64,000 nt of DNA, from assembly GCF_043555885.1 (NCBI RefSeq), contig NZ_JBIGHX010000006.1, positions 124,001 through 188,000 on the forward strand. Reading direction: 5' to 3'. This DNA comes from Pelomonas lactea. Lineage in GTDB: Bacteria > Pseudomonadota > Gammaproteobacteria > Burkholderiales > Burkholderiaceae_C. The number at the start of each line of letters is the position of its first letter. Position 1 is the stretch's first letter. The notes under the pieces were generated by a model. It was not told the origin of the DNA. It did not search any database and saw only the letters and a program-made list of their open reading frames with translations. Positions 7,837 to 15,846 of the stretch are shown piece after piece. A program made the translations under genes and the position numbers.

Positions 7837-8248
7837 CCTGCGGGCTGTCCCGCCCCCGGCCGTGCGCCGCGACGCCGGCCAGCTCACCCAGCCAGGGCAT
7901 GGCCGAGTCGTGCCAGACCTGCAGCCGCGGCGGCAGGTCAGCGCGCTCGTTGACACAGCCGAGCCGGATGTTCAGCGTGCGTGGCGTGTCCGCCTCGGTC
8001 GCGAACAGCTGCGTGCCACAGTCGCTGCAGAAGGCCTGCGCGCGCCGGTTGCCGCTGGCGGCCACTTTCACGTAATGCCTGGGCGAGCCGGTCAGCTCGA
8101 CCTGCTCGACCGGCACCGGCAACACGGCCCGGAACGGCCCGCCGGAGATGATCTGGCAGTCCGCGCAATGGCAGGCGAAGACCTTGCCGGGGTCTGCCAG
8201 CGCAGTGAAGCGGATGGCGCCGCAGTGGCATTGGCCGGTGATCTTCAT
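7823..8248 (-). CDS. GFA / CENP-V family zinc-binding protein
   Basis: 141 aa. The cysteine pattern of the family is complete: CHCG (Cys7, Cys9), CHCADC (Cys26, Cys28, Cys31) and CSDC (Cys74, Cys77), which together bind two zinc ions. The family was named for glutathione-dependent formaldehyde activation, but most members have no proven reaction. The ATG at 8246-8248 is chosen because GGAAGGAAAG precedes it; an upstream in-frame start would lie in repeat-like sequence. Confidence 0.85.
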   Translation of the reverse strand: MKITGQCHCGAIRFTALADPGKVFACHCADCQIISGGPFRAVLPVPVEQVELTGSPRHYVKVAASGNRRAQAFCSDCGTQLFATEADTPRTLNIRLGCVNERADLPPRLQVWHDSAMPWLGELAGVAAHGRGRDSPQVNAA

Positions 8249-8312
8249 GACTTTCCTTCCAGCAGTTTGACCAAGTGAGCCGAGCGCCCGGTCGCTCCCA
8301 AGCTGGCCCTTG

Positions 8313-8410
8313 GGCGATGTGCATGCGGCTCGATGCCGCATGCATCGCCGTCCCCTCGGGGGACCGACCAGGCTCGCTCGCGTTCAGCGACGCGAACCTG
8401 GGCGAGGGGC
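8313..8410 (+). repeat. Intergenic structured repeat family 1, copy B
   Basis: The first hairpin is TGCATGCGGC/GCCGCATGCA with loop TCGAT inside GGCGA/TCGCC, followed by GTCCCC-TCG-GGGGAC. The third stem is CCAGG...CCTGG around a longer inner hairpin. Stem bases differ from copies A and C while pairing is kept. It lies between the GFA and cobalamin adenosyltransferase genes. Confidence 0.85.
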
Positions 8411-8411
8411 G

Positions 8412-8996
8412 TCAGCTTTCAGCCGTGTCCAGCCGCTTCATGCGCTCGCTCTGCCAGTAGACATCGTCACCGCCCAGGCCGTCGAGATTGGCACGATTGA
8501 GCACGCGGGCCAGCACGAATAGCAGGTCGGACAGGCGGTTCAGGTACTGGCGCGGGGCGGCGTGCAGCGTCTCCTGCGCAGCCAGCGTGATGACGGCGCG
8601 CTCGGCGCGGCGCGCCACGGTGCGGCATACGTGGGCAATGGCCGCGCTGCGCGTGCCGGCTGGCAGGATGAATTCCTTCAGGCGCGGCAGGTGCTCGTTG
8701 TAGTGCGCCAGCGCCTCGTCCAGCCGCAGCACGGCGGCGTCCTTGAGCAGCGAGCCGCCAGGCCAGGACAGTTCGCCGCCGAGGTTGAACAGCTCGTGCT
8801 GGATGGTGACGAGGAGGTCGCGCACGTCGGCCGGCAGTGGCTCGGCCAGCAGCACGCCGAGCTGGGAGTTCAGCTCGTCGACGTCGCCCATGGCCTGCAC
8901 GCGCAGGTGGTCCTTGGGCACGCGGCTGCCGTCCGAGAGGCCGGTGGTGCCGTCGTCGCCGGTGCGGGTGGCGATCTGGGAAAGGCGGTTGCCCAT
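8412..8996 (-). CDS. ATP:cob(I)alamin adenosyltransferase (PduO type)
   Basis: 194 aa, the usual length of the single-domain PduO/MMAB family. The N-terminal ATP-binding motif IATRTGDDGTTGL is present, as are GDVDELNSQLG and, late in the chain, CRTVARRAERAV with the conserved Arg pair. It transfers the 5'-deoxyadenosyl group from ATP to cob(I)alamin to make coenzyme B12 for mutases. No other cobalamin gene is nearby. Confidence 0.9.
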   Translation of the reverse strand: MGNRLSQIATRTGDDGTTGLSDGSRVPKDHLRVQAMGDVDELNSQLGVLLAEPLPADVRDLLVTIQHELFNLGGELSWPGGSLLKDAAVLRLDEALAHYNEHLPRLKEFILPAGTRSAAIAHVCRTVARRAERAVITLAAQETLHAAPRQYLNRLSDLLFVLARVLNRANLDGLGGDDVYWQSERMKRLDTAES

Positions 8997-9043
8997 GTGG
9001 CGGTCTGCAGGGGTTGCGAGGCCGCCATTGTCCCCAGACGCGC

Positions 9044-9271
9044 TCAGTGACGCCGGCCGGTGCGGTGGAAGGCCGGCTTGTGGATGGGGGATGGGTGCGG
9101 GCGCAGGCCGGTGGCCGGGGTGACGCGCGGCCGGGGCGGGGCGTCGTGCGGCGGCGGCGGCGCGTTGAACAGGTCGCGCCAGCGCAGCGTCAGCAGGTCG
9201 AAGCGCACGGCGCCGAAGACGATGAGCGCAGCGGCGGCCAGCACCAGCAGCCAGGTCAGGGTGGGGTCCAT
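9044..9271 (-). CDS. Small single-pass membrane protein, hypothetical
   Basis: 75 aa. One N-terminal membrane segment (TWLLVLAAAALIVFGAV) is followed by a Pro- and Arg-rich basic tail. I do not recognise a family. It is upstream of the cobalamin adenosyltransferase on the same strand and divergent from the FAD-linked oxidase gene. The coherent membrane segment supports a real gene, but a chance reading frame cannot be excluded in this GC-rich DNA. Confidence 0.5.
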   Translation of the reverse strand: MDPTLTWLLVLAAAALIVFGAVRFDLLTLRWRDLFNAPPPPHDAPPRPRVTPATGLRPHPSPIHKPAFHRTGRRH

Positions 9272-9361
9272 GGCGGTCTCCCAGGGTCGACGTGCGGCCA
9301 TGCTGGCACCGGCGCGCGCGGGCTGCAACACAATCGTTGACCGCCGTCGTCGGAGTTGGCC

Positions 9362-10768
9362 ATGAACGCGCCCGAATCCCGTTTCTCCCCCGCCTCGCCG
9401 TTGCCCGCCGCGCTGCTGGAGCGCCTGCGCGCCGAGTTCGGCGAGCGCTGCTCGACCGCGCAGGCGGTGCGCGAGCAGCATGGCCGCGACGAGTCGGTGT
9501 TCGACGTGCCACCGCCGCAGGCCGTCGTGTTCGCGCAGAGCGAGGCCGAGGTGGCGCGCGTGGTGGCCCTGTGCGCGCAGCACCGCGTGCCGGTCATTCC
9601 CTACGGCGCGGGGTCGTCGCTGGAAGGCCATCTGCTGGCGGTGCAGGGCGGTGTGAGCCTGGACGTGTCCCGCATGGACCGCATCCTGCGCGTGGATGCC
9701 GAGGACCTGACGGTCACCGTGCAGCCCGGCGTCACGCGCAAGGCGCTGAACGAGGCGCTGCGGCACGAGGGCCTGTTCTTCCCCATCGACCCCGGCGCCG
9801 ATGCGAGCCTGGGCGGCATGGCCGCCACGCGCGCCAGCGGCACGAACGCGGTGCGCTACGGCACGATGCGCGAGAACGTGCTGGGGCTGCGCTTCGTGGC
9901 GGCCAGCGGCGAGGTCGTGCGCACCGGTTCGCGCGCGAAGAAGAGCAGCGCCGGCTACGACCTGACGCGGCTGCTGGTCGGCAGCGAGGGCACGCTGGGC
10001 GTCATCACCGAGCTGACGGTCAAGGTGCATCCGCTGCCCGAGGCGGTGTCGGCGGCGATCTGCTTCTTCCCCGGCATCGACGCGGCGGTGCGCACGGCCA
10101 TGCAGGTCATCCAGATCGGCGTGCCCATCGCCCGCTGCGAGCTGCTGGACGCGAACGCGATCCGGGCCGTCAACGCGCATGACAGGCTGGGCCTGAAGGA
10201 GCAGCCCATGCTGCTGATGGAGTTCCATGGCAGCGAGGCCGGCGTGGCCGAGCAGGCGGCCACCGTGCAGGCCGTGGCCGACGAGCAGGGCGGCGAGGCT
10301 TTCGAGTGGGCGACGACGCCCGAGGCCCGCACGCGGCTGTGGACGGCGCGGCACCACGCCTACCTGTCGGGCCTGCAGATGCGCCCCGGCTGCCGCGCCG
10401 TGACGACGGACACCTGCGTGCCCATCTCGCGGCTGGCCGAGAACATCGACGCGTCCGTCGCCGAGGTGGAGGCCGCCGGCCTGCCGTATTTCATCGTCGG
10501 CCATGTGGGCGACGGCAACTTCCACATGGCCTATCTGCTGGACCCGGCCCGGCCCGACGAGCTCGCCACCGCCGAGCGCCTCAGCGCGCAGATGGTGGCG
10601 CGGGCCCTTGCGCTGGAAGGCACCTGCACGGGCGAGCATGGCATCGGCCTGCACAAGCAGGGCTTCCTCGTCGACGAGACCGGCGAGGCGGCGGTGGCGA
10701 TGATGCGGGCGGTGAAGCAGGCGCTGGACCCGCTGGGGATCATGAACCCGGGCAAGATCTTCTCGTGA
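9362..10768 (+). CDS. FAD-binding oxidase, D-lactate dehydrogenase/GlcD-like
   Basis: 468 aa. The PCMH/VAO-type FAD domain is seen as PYGAGSSLEGHLL (pyrophosphate loop) and DPGADASLGGMAATRASG. The C-terminal FAD-oxidase cap ends with FHMAYLLD, TCTGEHGIGLHKQGFL and LGIMNPGKIF, as in D-lactate dehydrogenase (cytochrome) and glycolate oxidase subunit GlcD. It would oxidise a 2-hydroxy acid and pass electrons to the respiratory chain. There is no GlcE/GlcF neighbour, which favours the single-subunit D-lactate dehydrogenase type. Confidence 0.88.
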   Translation: MNAPESRFSPASPLPAALLERLRAEFGERCSTAQAVREQHGRDESVFDVPPPQAVVFAQSEAEVARVVALCAQHRVPVIPYGAGSSLEGHLLAVQGGVSLDVSRMDRILRVDAEDLTVTVQPGVTRKALNEALRHEGLFFPIDPGADASLGGMAATRASGTNAVRYGTMRENVLGLRFVAASGEVVRTGSRAKKSSAGYDLTRLLVGSEGTLGVITELTVKVHPLPEAVSAAICFFPGIDAAVRTAMQVIQIGVPIARCELLDANAIRAVNAHDRLGLKEQPMLLMEFHGSEAGVAEQAATVQAVADEQGGEAFEWATTPEARTRLWTARHHAYLSGLQMRPGCRAVTTDTCVPISRLAENIDASVAEVEAAGLPYFIVGHVGDGNFHMAYLLDPARPDELATAERLSAQMVARALALEGTCTGEHGIGLHKQGFLVDETGEAAVAMMRAVKQALDPLGIMNPGKIFS

Positions 10769-10835
10769 CGCGGCAGCGCCGGCCTGCCGGTGTGCCGACA
10801 ATCGGCGTCAATCCACCCCTCCCAGGAGATAGACA

Positions 10836-11228
10836 GTGTTCAACCACATCATGGTCGGCAGCAATGACATCGAGCGCAGCAAGCGCTTCTACGACGCGGT
10901 GCTCGCCGTGCTGGGAGCACCCGCCGGCGCCGTCAACATGGCGGCGTCCGGCCATCAGCGCGTGTTCTACCGCCACGGCGGCAACAGCTTCGGCATCAGC
11001 CAGCCGATCAACGGCGAGCCGGCCTGCCATGCCAACGGCGGCACCATCGGCTTCAAGTGCGACTCCGCCGAGCAGGTGAAGCAGTTCCACGACGTGGCGG
11101 TGGCCCACGGCGGCCAGTCCATCGAAGAGCCGCCGGGCCTGCGCGACGGCGCGATGGGCCCCATGCACCTGGCCTATGTGCGTGACCCGGACGGCAACAA
11201 GCTGTGCGCGGTCTACCGCGTCAAGTAA
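10836..11228 (+). CDS. VOC-family (glyoxalase/dioxygenase-like) protein
   Basis: 130 aa. Two beta-alpha-beta-beta-beta halves are visible: MVGSNDIERSKRFYDAVL at the start and MHLAYVRDPDGNKLCAVY at the end, the latter with the family signature DPDGN. The first metal ligand position is an unusual Met/Val context rather than the usual HxxL, so metal-dependent catalysis is uncertain. The GTG start at 10836 follows AGGAGAT. Confidence 0.8.
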   Translation: MFNHIMVGSNDIERSKRFYDAVLAVLGAPAGAVNMAASGHQRVFYRHGGNSFGISQPINGEPACHANGGTIGFKCDSAEQVKQFHDVAVAHGGQSIEEPPGLRDGAMGPMHLAYVRDPDGNKLCAVYRVK

Positions 11229-11306
11229 CGCTACGCCACTCAACGCCGGCTTGTCGATGAAGTCGGCTTCATGCCACCGGCCGGCCGCGGCGCCAGAATC
11301 CGCGGC

Positions 11307-12170
11307 ATGCAACGCCGCCCCCTCATCGCCGGCCTGACCCTGGCCGCCTTCGCCCGCCCCAGCCTGGCCGCCCCCGCGGCACTCGACCTTGCCGCGCTGG
11401 AGCGCAGCGTGCAGGGCCGGCTGGGTTTCTTCGCCCTCGACACCGGCAGCGGCCGCACCGTGGCCCACCGGGCCGACGAGCGCTTCTCCACTGCGTCCAC
11501 GTTCAAGATCCTGCTGGCCGCGCGCGTGGCGCAAGGCGTGGAGGGCGGGCGCTGGCGCTGGGAGGACGAGGTCACGCTGCACAAGAGTGAGCGCGTGGCG
11601 CATTCGCCGGCCTTCGACCGCCTGCTGCCGCGCGGGCGGGCCACGCTGGCCGAGCTGTGCGCCGGCATCGTCATCGAGAGCGACAACCCCTGCGCCAACG
11701 TGCTGCTGCGCCACTGCTGCGACTCGCCGGCCGGCCTGACGATGTGGCTGCGCCAGCAGGGCGACGACGTGACCCGGCTGGACCGCTGGGAGACCGAGCT
11801 CAACGAAAACCTGCCCGGTGACCCGCGCGACACCAGCACGCCGCGGGCGTTCGCGAAGACGCTGCGCCACCTGCTGCTGGGCGACGGTCTGTCGCGCACG
11901 AACCAGGCGCGGCTGTGGGCCGACCTGCAGGCGTCGCAGACGGGGCTCAGGCGGCTGCGCGCCGGCGTGCCGGATGCCAGCTGGCGCGTCATCGGCAAGA
12001 CCGGCACGGGCTACCGGGGCGCCGTCAACGACGTGGCGCTGGTGTTCCCGCCGGACGGCCGCTCGCCGTGGGTGGTGGTGGCGCTGCAGTCGGACTCGCG
12101 CGCCTCGACGGAAGCGCTGTCGGCCGTGCTGGCCGGCGCGATGGGCCAGCTGGTGAAGGCCTGGGGGTGA
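11307..12170 (+). CDS. Class A beta-lactamase
   Basis: 287 aa. It starts with a twin-Arg-like export signal (MQRRPLIAGLTLAAF). All class A motifs are present: S64-T-F-K67 (nucleophile), S125-D-N127, E162-x-x-L-N in the omega loop (general base) and K231-T-G233. It should hydrolyse beta-lactams in the periplasm; the spectrum cannot be read from motifs alone. No AmpR/LysR gene is adjacent. Instead its stop overlaps the AraC/GyrI-like gene by four bases (GTGA), so the two are co-translated. Confidence 0.92.
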   Translation: MQRRPLIAGLTLAAFARPSLAAPAALDLAALERSVQGRLGFFALDTGSGRTVAHRADERFSTASTFKILLAARVAQGVEGGRWRWEDEVTLHKSERVAHSPAFDRLLPRGRATLAELCAGIVIESDNPCANVLLRHCCDSPAGLTMWLRQQGDDVTRLDRWETELNENLPGDPRDTSTPRAFAKTLRHLLLGDGLSRTNQARLWADLQASQTGLRRLRAGVPDASWRVIGKTGTGYRGAVNDVALVFPPDGRSPWVVVALQSDSRASTEALSAVLAGAMGQLVKAWG

Positions 12171-13072
12171 AGCCGGCGCCCAACACCAGCCGGCGGCAGT
12201 ACGAGGCGCGCATGCACCGCGTGCAGGCGCACATCGACCGCCATCTGGACGCGCCGCTGGATCTGGAGGCGCTGGCCGGCGTGGCGCATTTTTCGCCGTA
12301 CCACTTCCACCGCCTGTTCCTGGCGTGGACCGGCCAGACGCTGGGCGACTACCTGGCGCGCCGGCGGCTGGAGAAGGCGGCGCAGCGGCTGCGTGGCCAG
12401 CCGGATTCGACGGTGCTGAGCATCGCGCTGAGCGTGGGCTATGGCTCGGCCGAGGCGTTCACGCGGGCGTTCAAGGCGCGCTTCGGGCTGCCGCCGACGC
12501 AGTGGCGCAATCTCGATCAGGCCGACAGCAATCTGGATCAGGCCGGCACGGAGGCGGGCGATGAGGATGGGCTCTTCCGCAACCCCGACGAAGGAGATCC
12601 CGTGAACGTCCGCCTCATCGACCGCCCGCCCGTGCGCATGGGCTATCTGCGCTACCACGGCGCCTATGGCCCCGCACTGGGCCGCTTCTGGGCCGAGACC
12701 TTCAACCCCTGGCTGGCGACGCAGAACCTGGGTGCCGTGGCGCGCTTCGGCATCGGCCACGATGACCCCAGCCTCGTGGCACCCGAACTGTGCCGCTACG
12801 ACTGCGGCGTGGCCGTGCCCGATGACTGGGTGCCGAGCGGTGGCGCACTGGTCACCGAGCTGCCGGGTGGCCGCTACGCCGCGCTGGACTTCGAAGGCAC
12901 GGCCGCCGACATCGGCGCCGCCTGGCAGGCCATGATGGGCCGCTGGCTGCCGTCCAGCGGCCTGCAGCTGGATGCACGGCCCTGCTTCGAGCACTACGGG
13001 CCGGCCGCGAAGTTCGACTACCGCACCGGCGTGTTCGACTGCGAGCTGTGCATCCCGGTGGCGCCGTTGTGA
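12167..13072 (+). CDS. AraC-family regulator with GyrI-like effector domain
   Basis: 301 aa. Two AraC helix-turn-helix units occupy residues about 10-115 (LEALAGVAHFSPYHFHRLF and SIALSVGYGSAEAFTRAF). From about residue 145 a GyrI/BacR-like ligand-binding domain follows (NVRLIDRPPVRMGYLRYHG ... YRTGVFDCELCIPV), as in Rob/SoxS-like regulators of multidrug responses. It begins with the GTG inside the beta-lactamase stop, so it may respond to a drug-like ligand and control its own operon; that link is inference. Confidence 0.88.
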   Translation: MKPAPNTSRRQYEARMHRVQAHIDRHLDAPLDLEALAGVAHFSPYHFHRLFLAWTGQTLGDYLARRRLEKAAQRLRGQPDSTVLSIALSVGYGSAEAFTRAFKARFGLPPTQWRNLDQADSNLDQAGTEAGDEDGLFRNPDEGDPVNVRLIDRPPVRMGYLRYHGAYGPALGRFWAETFNPWLATQNLGAVARFGIGHDDPSLVAPELCRYDCGVAVPDDWVPSGGALVTELPGGRYAALDFEGTAADIGAAWQAMMGRWLPSSGLQLDARPCFEHYGPAAKFDYRTGVFDCELCIPVAPL

Positions 13073-13146
13073 TGCTTCGCTGCGCGCCTAAGCGTCGGCA
13101 GTGACCGGCGGCGCACAGTGGCGGCTCATCGACACGAGGAGCCGCC

Positions 13147-13458
13147 ATGCCCGCCATCACCTGCTTCATCCGCTACGAGCTGGACCCGTTCCAGCGCGAG
13201 GCCTTCCGCACGTACGCCGAGAACTGGGGCCGCATCATCCCGCGGCTGGGCGGCCGGCTGCTGGGCTACTGGCTGCCGTGGGAGGGCACGAACGACGAGG
13301 CCTGGGGCCTGGTGGGCTTCGACTCGCTGGCCGACTACGAGGCCTACCGCGCCCGGCTGAAGGCCGACCCCGAGGCGCGGGCGAACTTCGAGTTCGCTCA
13401 GCAGCAGCGTTTCATTGCCCGGGAGACGCGGACTTTCTGTGAGGATGTGCGGCCATGA
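13147..13458 (+). CDS. NIPSNAP-family protein
   Basis: 103 aa. A ferredoxin-like dimeric alpha/beta fold is suggested by ITCFIRYELDPFQREAFRTY, GRIIPRLGGRLLGYWLP and EAWGLVGFDSLADYEAYR, the NIPSNAP pattern. No catalytic residue is known for the family. GAGGAG (13137-13142) is a good ribosome site. The stop overlaps the start of the next small gene. Confidence 0.8.
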   Translation: MPAITCFIRYELDPFQREAFRTYAENWGRIIPRLGGRLLGYWLPWEGTNDEAWGLVGFDSLADYEAYRARLKADPEARANFEFAQQQRFIARETRTFCEDVRP

Positions 13459-13778
13459 TGGCCGTCATCTTTGAAGTCCAGCCCACGCCCGAAGGCCGCG
13501 CTGCCTACCTGGACCACGCCGCCGCGCTGAAGCCGCTGCTGGAGCGCATGGACGGCTTCATCTCGGTGGAGCGCTTCCAGAGTCTCGCGCAGCCGGACAA
13601 GCTGCTGAGCCTGTCGTTCTGGCGCGATGAGGACGCCGTGCGCGGCTGGCGCGAGATGGAACGCCACCGCGCCGCCCAGGCCGCCGGCCGCGGCGGGCTG
13701 TTCGCCGACTACCGGCTGCGCGTGGCGCACGTGGTGCGCGACTACGGCCTGCACGACCGCGAGCAGGTGCCACGGTGA
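13455..13778 (+). CDS. Antibiotic-biosynthesis-monooxygenase (ABM) family protein
   Basis: 107 aa. The pattern AVIFEVQPTPEGRAAYLDHAAAL, then MDGFISVERFQSL and LLSLSFWRDEDAVRGWREMERHRAAQ is that of ABM/heme-oxygenase-like ferredoxin folds. These enzymes act on quinones or heme, or are simply small stress proteins. It overlaps the NIPSNAP gene (ATGATG), and the two related folds together suggest a shared small-molecule detoxification role. Confidence 0.8.
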   Translation: MMAVIFEVQPTPEGRAAYLDHAAALKPLLERMDGFISVERFQSLAQPDKLLSLSFWRDEDAVRGWREMERHRAAQAAGRGGLFADYRLRVAHVVRDYGLHDREQVPR

Positions 13779-13851
13779 GCGCTGCGCGGGGCTGCCCCAA
13801 GCAAGCTCGCTCCCGCTTGGGCGGACAGGCCGCAGGCCGAAGGGAGCCCGA

Positions 13852-14553
13852 TTGAACGCCGAACCGCGCCTGGCCCGCGTCGCCGCGGCCATTGCCGACC
13901 CGACGCGGGCGCGCGTGCTCGCGCGGCTGCTGGACGGCCGCCTGCACACGGCCGGCGAACTGGCCACGCATGCCGGCGTGAGCGCGGCGACGATGTCGGC
14001 GCACTTGAAGCTGCTCGTCGACGAAGGCCTGGCCAAGGTCAGGCCGCAGGGCCGACACCGCTACTTCGGCCTGGCGGATGGCGATGTGGCGCATGCGCTG
14101 GAAGCGTTGCTGCGCGTGGCCGATGGCCGCGATGCCGGACCGTCCGCCGACCTGAAGCGCTGGCAGAAGCCGGCCATGCGCGGGCTGCGGCATGCGCGCA
14201 GCTGCTACGGGCATCTGGCCGGCGAGCTGGGCGTTCGCTGGCGCGAGACGCTGCTCGCCAACGGCTGGGTGACGGCAACGCCGGACGGGCGCTATGAAGT
14301 CAGCGCAGCAGGGCATGAAGCGTTGGCGGCCTTGATGCCTGAAGGCGCGGCCTGCGAGGGCCGCGCGCTCTATGACTGCGTCGACTGGTCTGAACGCCGC
14401 GACCATTTCGCGGGCCCGCTCGCGGTAGCGTGGCTGGAGGCGATGGTGAGTCGGGGCTGGGTGCGGCGCGTCGGCGAGTCGCGGGCGTTGGCCCTCACGC
14501 CGCCAGGCGTGCAGGCGTTGATGAACGGTTTGCTGGCCCGGCCGGTGGGCTGA
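13852..14553 (+). CDS. ArsR-family winged-helix regulator
   Basis: 233 aa. The N-terminal winged helix (ARVAAAIADPTRARVLARLL, GELATHAGVSAATMSAHL, KLLVDEGLAKV) is of the ArsR/SmtB type. A roughly 140 aa C-terminal extension of unknown fold with a Cys (SCYGHLAGELG) follows. No metal-binding CxC is seen in the recognition helix. A TTG start at 13852 is chosen because AAGGGAG precedes it at the right distance and the HTH begins at once after it. It may regulate the NIPSNAP-ABM pair upstream. Confidence 0.8.
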   Translation: MNAEPRLARVAAAIADPTRARVLARLLDGRLHTAGELATHAGVSAATMSAHLKLLVDEGLAKVRPQGRHRYFGLADGDVAHALEALLRVADGRDAGPSADLKRWQKPAMRGLRHARSCYGHLAGELGVRWRETLLANGWVTATPDGRYEVSAAGHEALAALMPEGAACEGRALYDCVDWSERRDHFAGPLAVAWLEAMVSRGWVRRVGESRALALTPPGVQALMNGLLARPVG

Positions 14554-14594
14554 GCGGATCGGGTCGTCGCTCGCGACGATGTACAACGCGCGCC

Positions 14595-15053
14595 ATGAAC
14601 ACCCTTCGCACCCGCATCGCCACTCTGGCCGACCTGGACGTTGTCGCCCCGCTCTTTGACGCCTATCGCCAGTTCTACGAGCAGGCGCCCGATGCGGCGG
14701 CCGCGCGGCACTTCATCCGCGACCGGTTGCAGCGCGACGAGTCCATCATCCTGCTGGCGCTGAACGAGGCGCAGCAGGCGCTCGGCTTCTGCCAGCTCTA
14801 CCCGCTGTTCTGCTCCATCGACGCCAAGCCCATCTACCAGCTGTCGGACCTGTTCGTCGCGCCCGAGGCGCGTCGCTCGGGCGCCGGACGCGCGCTGCTG
14901 CTGGCGGCCGAGCGCCATGCGAAGAACACTGGCCGCACGCGGCTGGAGCTGACGACGGCGCGCACCAACAAGACGGCGCAGTCGCTGTACGAGTCGCTGG
15001 GCTGGCAGCGCGACGAGGTGTACTTTGCCTACGCCCGGCGCGTGGAGGCCTGA
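14595..15053 (+). CDS. GNAT-family N-acetyltransferase
   Basis: 152 aa. N-terminus IATLADLDVVAPLFDAYRQFY, central YQLSDLFVAPEARRSGAGRALL with the RxxGxG acetyl-CoA loop, and motif B NKTAQSLYESLGWQRDE are all clear. Members with this YRQFY start are often annotated as amino acid or polyamine acetyltransferases; I cannot choose a substrate. It is followed closely by a small hypothetical gene. Confidence 0.85.
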   Translation: MNTLRTRIATLADLDVVAPLFDAYRQFYEQAPDAAAARHFIRDRLQRDESIILLALNEAQQALGFCQLYPLFCSIDAKPIYQLSDLFVAPEARRSGAGRALLLAAERHAKNTGRTRLELTTARTNKTAQSLYESLGWQRDEVYFAYARRVEA

Positions 15054-15054
15054 C

Positions 15055-15435
15055 ATGAGCGCTGCTGCCGAGACGCCGCTGGGCCAGATCTGCATCCAGG
15101 TCCATCCGGCGCGGGCGCCGGGGCTGGACATCGCCCGGCTGGCCGAGGCCTGCGAGGCTGCCGCGCGGCGCACCCCGGGCATCCGCGGCTTTGGCGTCAG
15201 CGAAGGCGAGGACGATGGCGCCTACGTGAATCTCGTCTTCGCCGCCGAGGACCCGCTGCAGGCGTGGCCGCCGCTGTGGGCCGCGCTGCGCGCGCTGGCC
15301 GAGTTCGGCACGCTGCTGCCGGATTGCTGCCTGGGCATGTGCACGGGCGAGCAGGGCTGGGACGACTACCGGCTGCTGCACCACTTCGACCCCGACGTGG
15401 CACTGGGCGAGCCCGGCGACGGCTGTGGCGTCTGA
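15055..15435 (+). CDS. Hypothetical protein
   Basis: 126 aa, starting one base after the acetyltransferase stop, so probably co-transcribed. It is acidic and has a Cys-rich segment LPDCCLGMCTGEQGWDDYRLL near the end. No family is recognised, and no signal peptide or membrane segment is seen. Confidence 0.6.
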   Translation: MSAAAETPLGQICIQVHPARAPGLDIARLAEACEAAARRTPGIRGFGVSEGEDDGAYVNLVFAAEDPLQAWPPLWAALRALAEFGTLLPDCCLGMCTGEQGWDDYRLLHHFDPDVALGEPGDGCGV

Positions 15436-15530
15436 ACCACCCACGGGGTGACGGGGCATGGCGCCGTCGGTCGGCGGCGCGGCGCCCGGTGGGCAGAATC
15501 ACGCGCCTTGTCACTCAGGGCGTTCACATC

Positions 15531-15845
15531 ATGGCTTGGCTGTTGCTCGTCGTCGCTGGCCTTCTGGAGGTCGGCTGGGCCATCGGCCTGAAGTACACCG
15601 AAGGCTTCACGCGCCCGCTGCCGACCGTGGCCACCATCACGGCGATGGTGCTCAGCGTGGGGCTGCTGGGCGTGGCGATGAAGACGCTGCCCGTGGGCAC
15701 CGCCTACGCGGTGTGGGTGGGCGTGGGCGCCGTGGGCACGGCGGCGCTGGGCATGGTGCTGTTCGGCGAGGCGGCGACCGTGGGCCGGCTGGTCAGCCTG
15801 GGGCTGATCGTCGCGGGCATCGTGGGGCTGAAGCTCGCGAGCTGA
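15531..15845 (+). CDS. sugE: SMR transporter, SugE/Gdx guanidinium exporter type
   Basis: 104 aa with four membrane helices. Glu13 (LLEVGWAIGLKYTEGFTR) is the essential proton and substrate site, and the GW.IGLKYT.GFTR signature points to the SugE/Gdx branch rather than to EmrE-type drug exporters. Gdx proteins expel guanidinium in exchange for protons. I looked upstream for a guanidine riboswitch and found none that convinces. The stop is one base from the stop of the convergent spoVR gene. Confidence 0.88.
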   Translation: MAWLLLVVAGLLEVGWAIGLKYTEGFTRPLPTVATITAMVLSVGLLGVAMKTLPVGTAYAVWVGVGAVGTAALGMVLFGEAATVGRLVSLGLIVAGIVGLKLAS

Positions 15846-15846
15846 T

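Noticed and set aside
13785..13850. Third copy or family of structured repeat before the ArsR gene
   Set aside because: CCCAAGC...GCTTGGG and GGCC-GCA-GGCC hairpins are present, but the sequence does not align with families 1 or 2 and only one copy is seen.
15436..15530. Possible guanidine riboswitch upstream of the Gdx/SugE gene
   Set aside because: CACCCACGGGGTG could form a small hairpin with an ACG loop as in guanidine-II elements, but no second ACGR hairpin lies before the start and the region is too short for the ykkC class.
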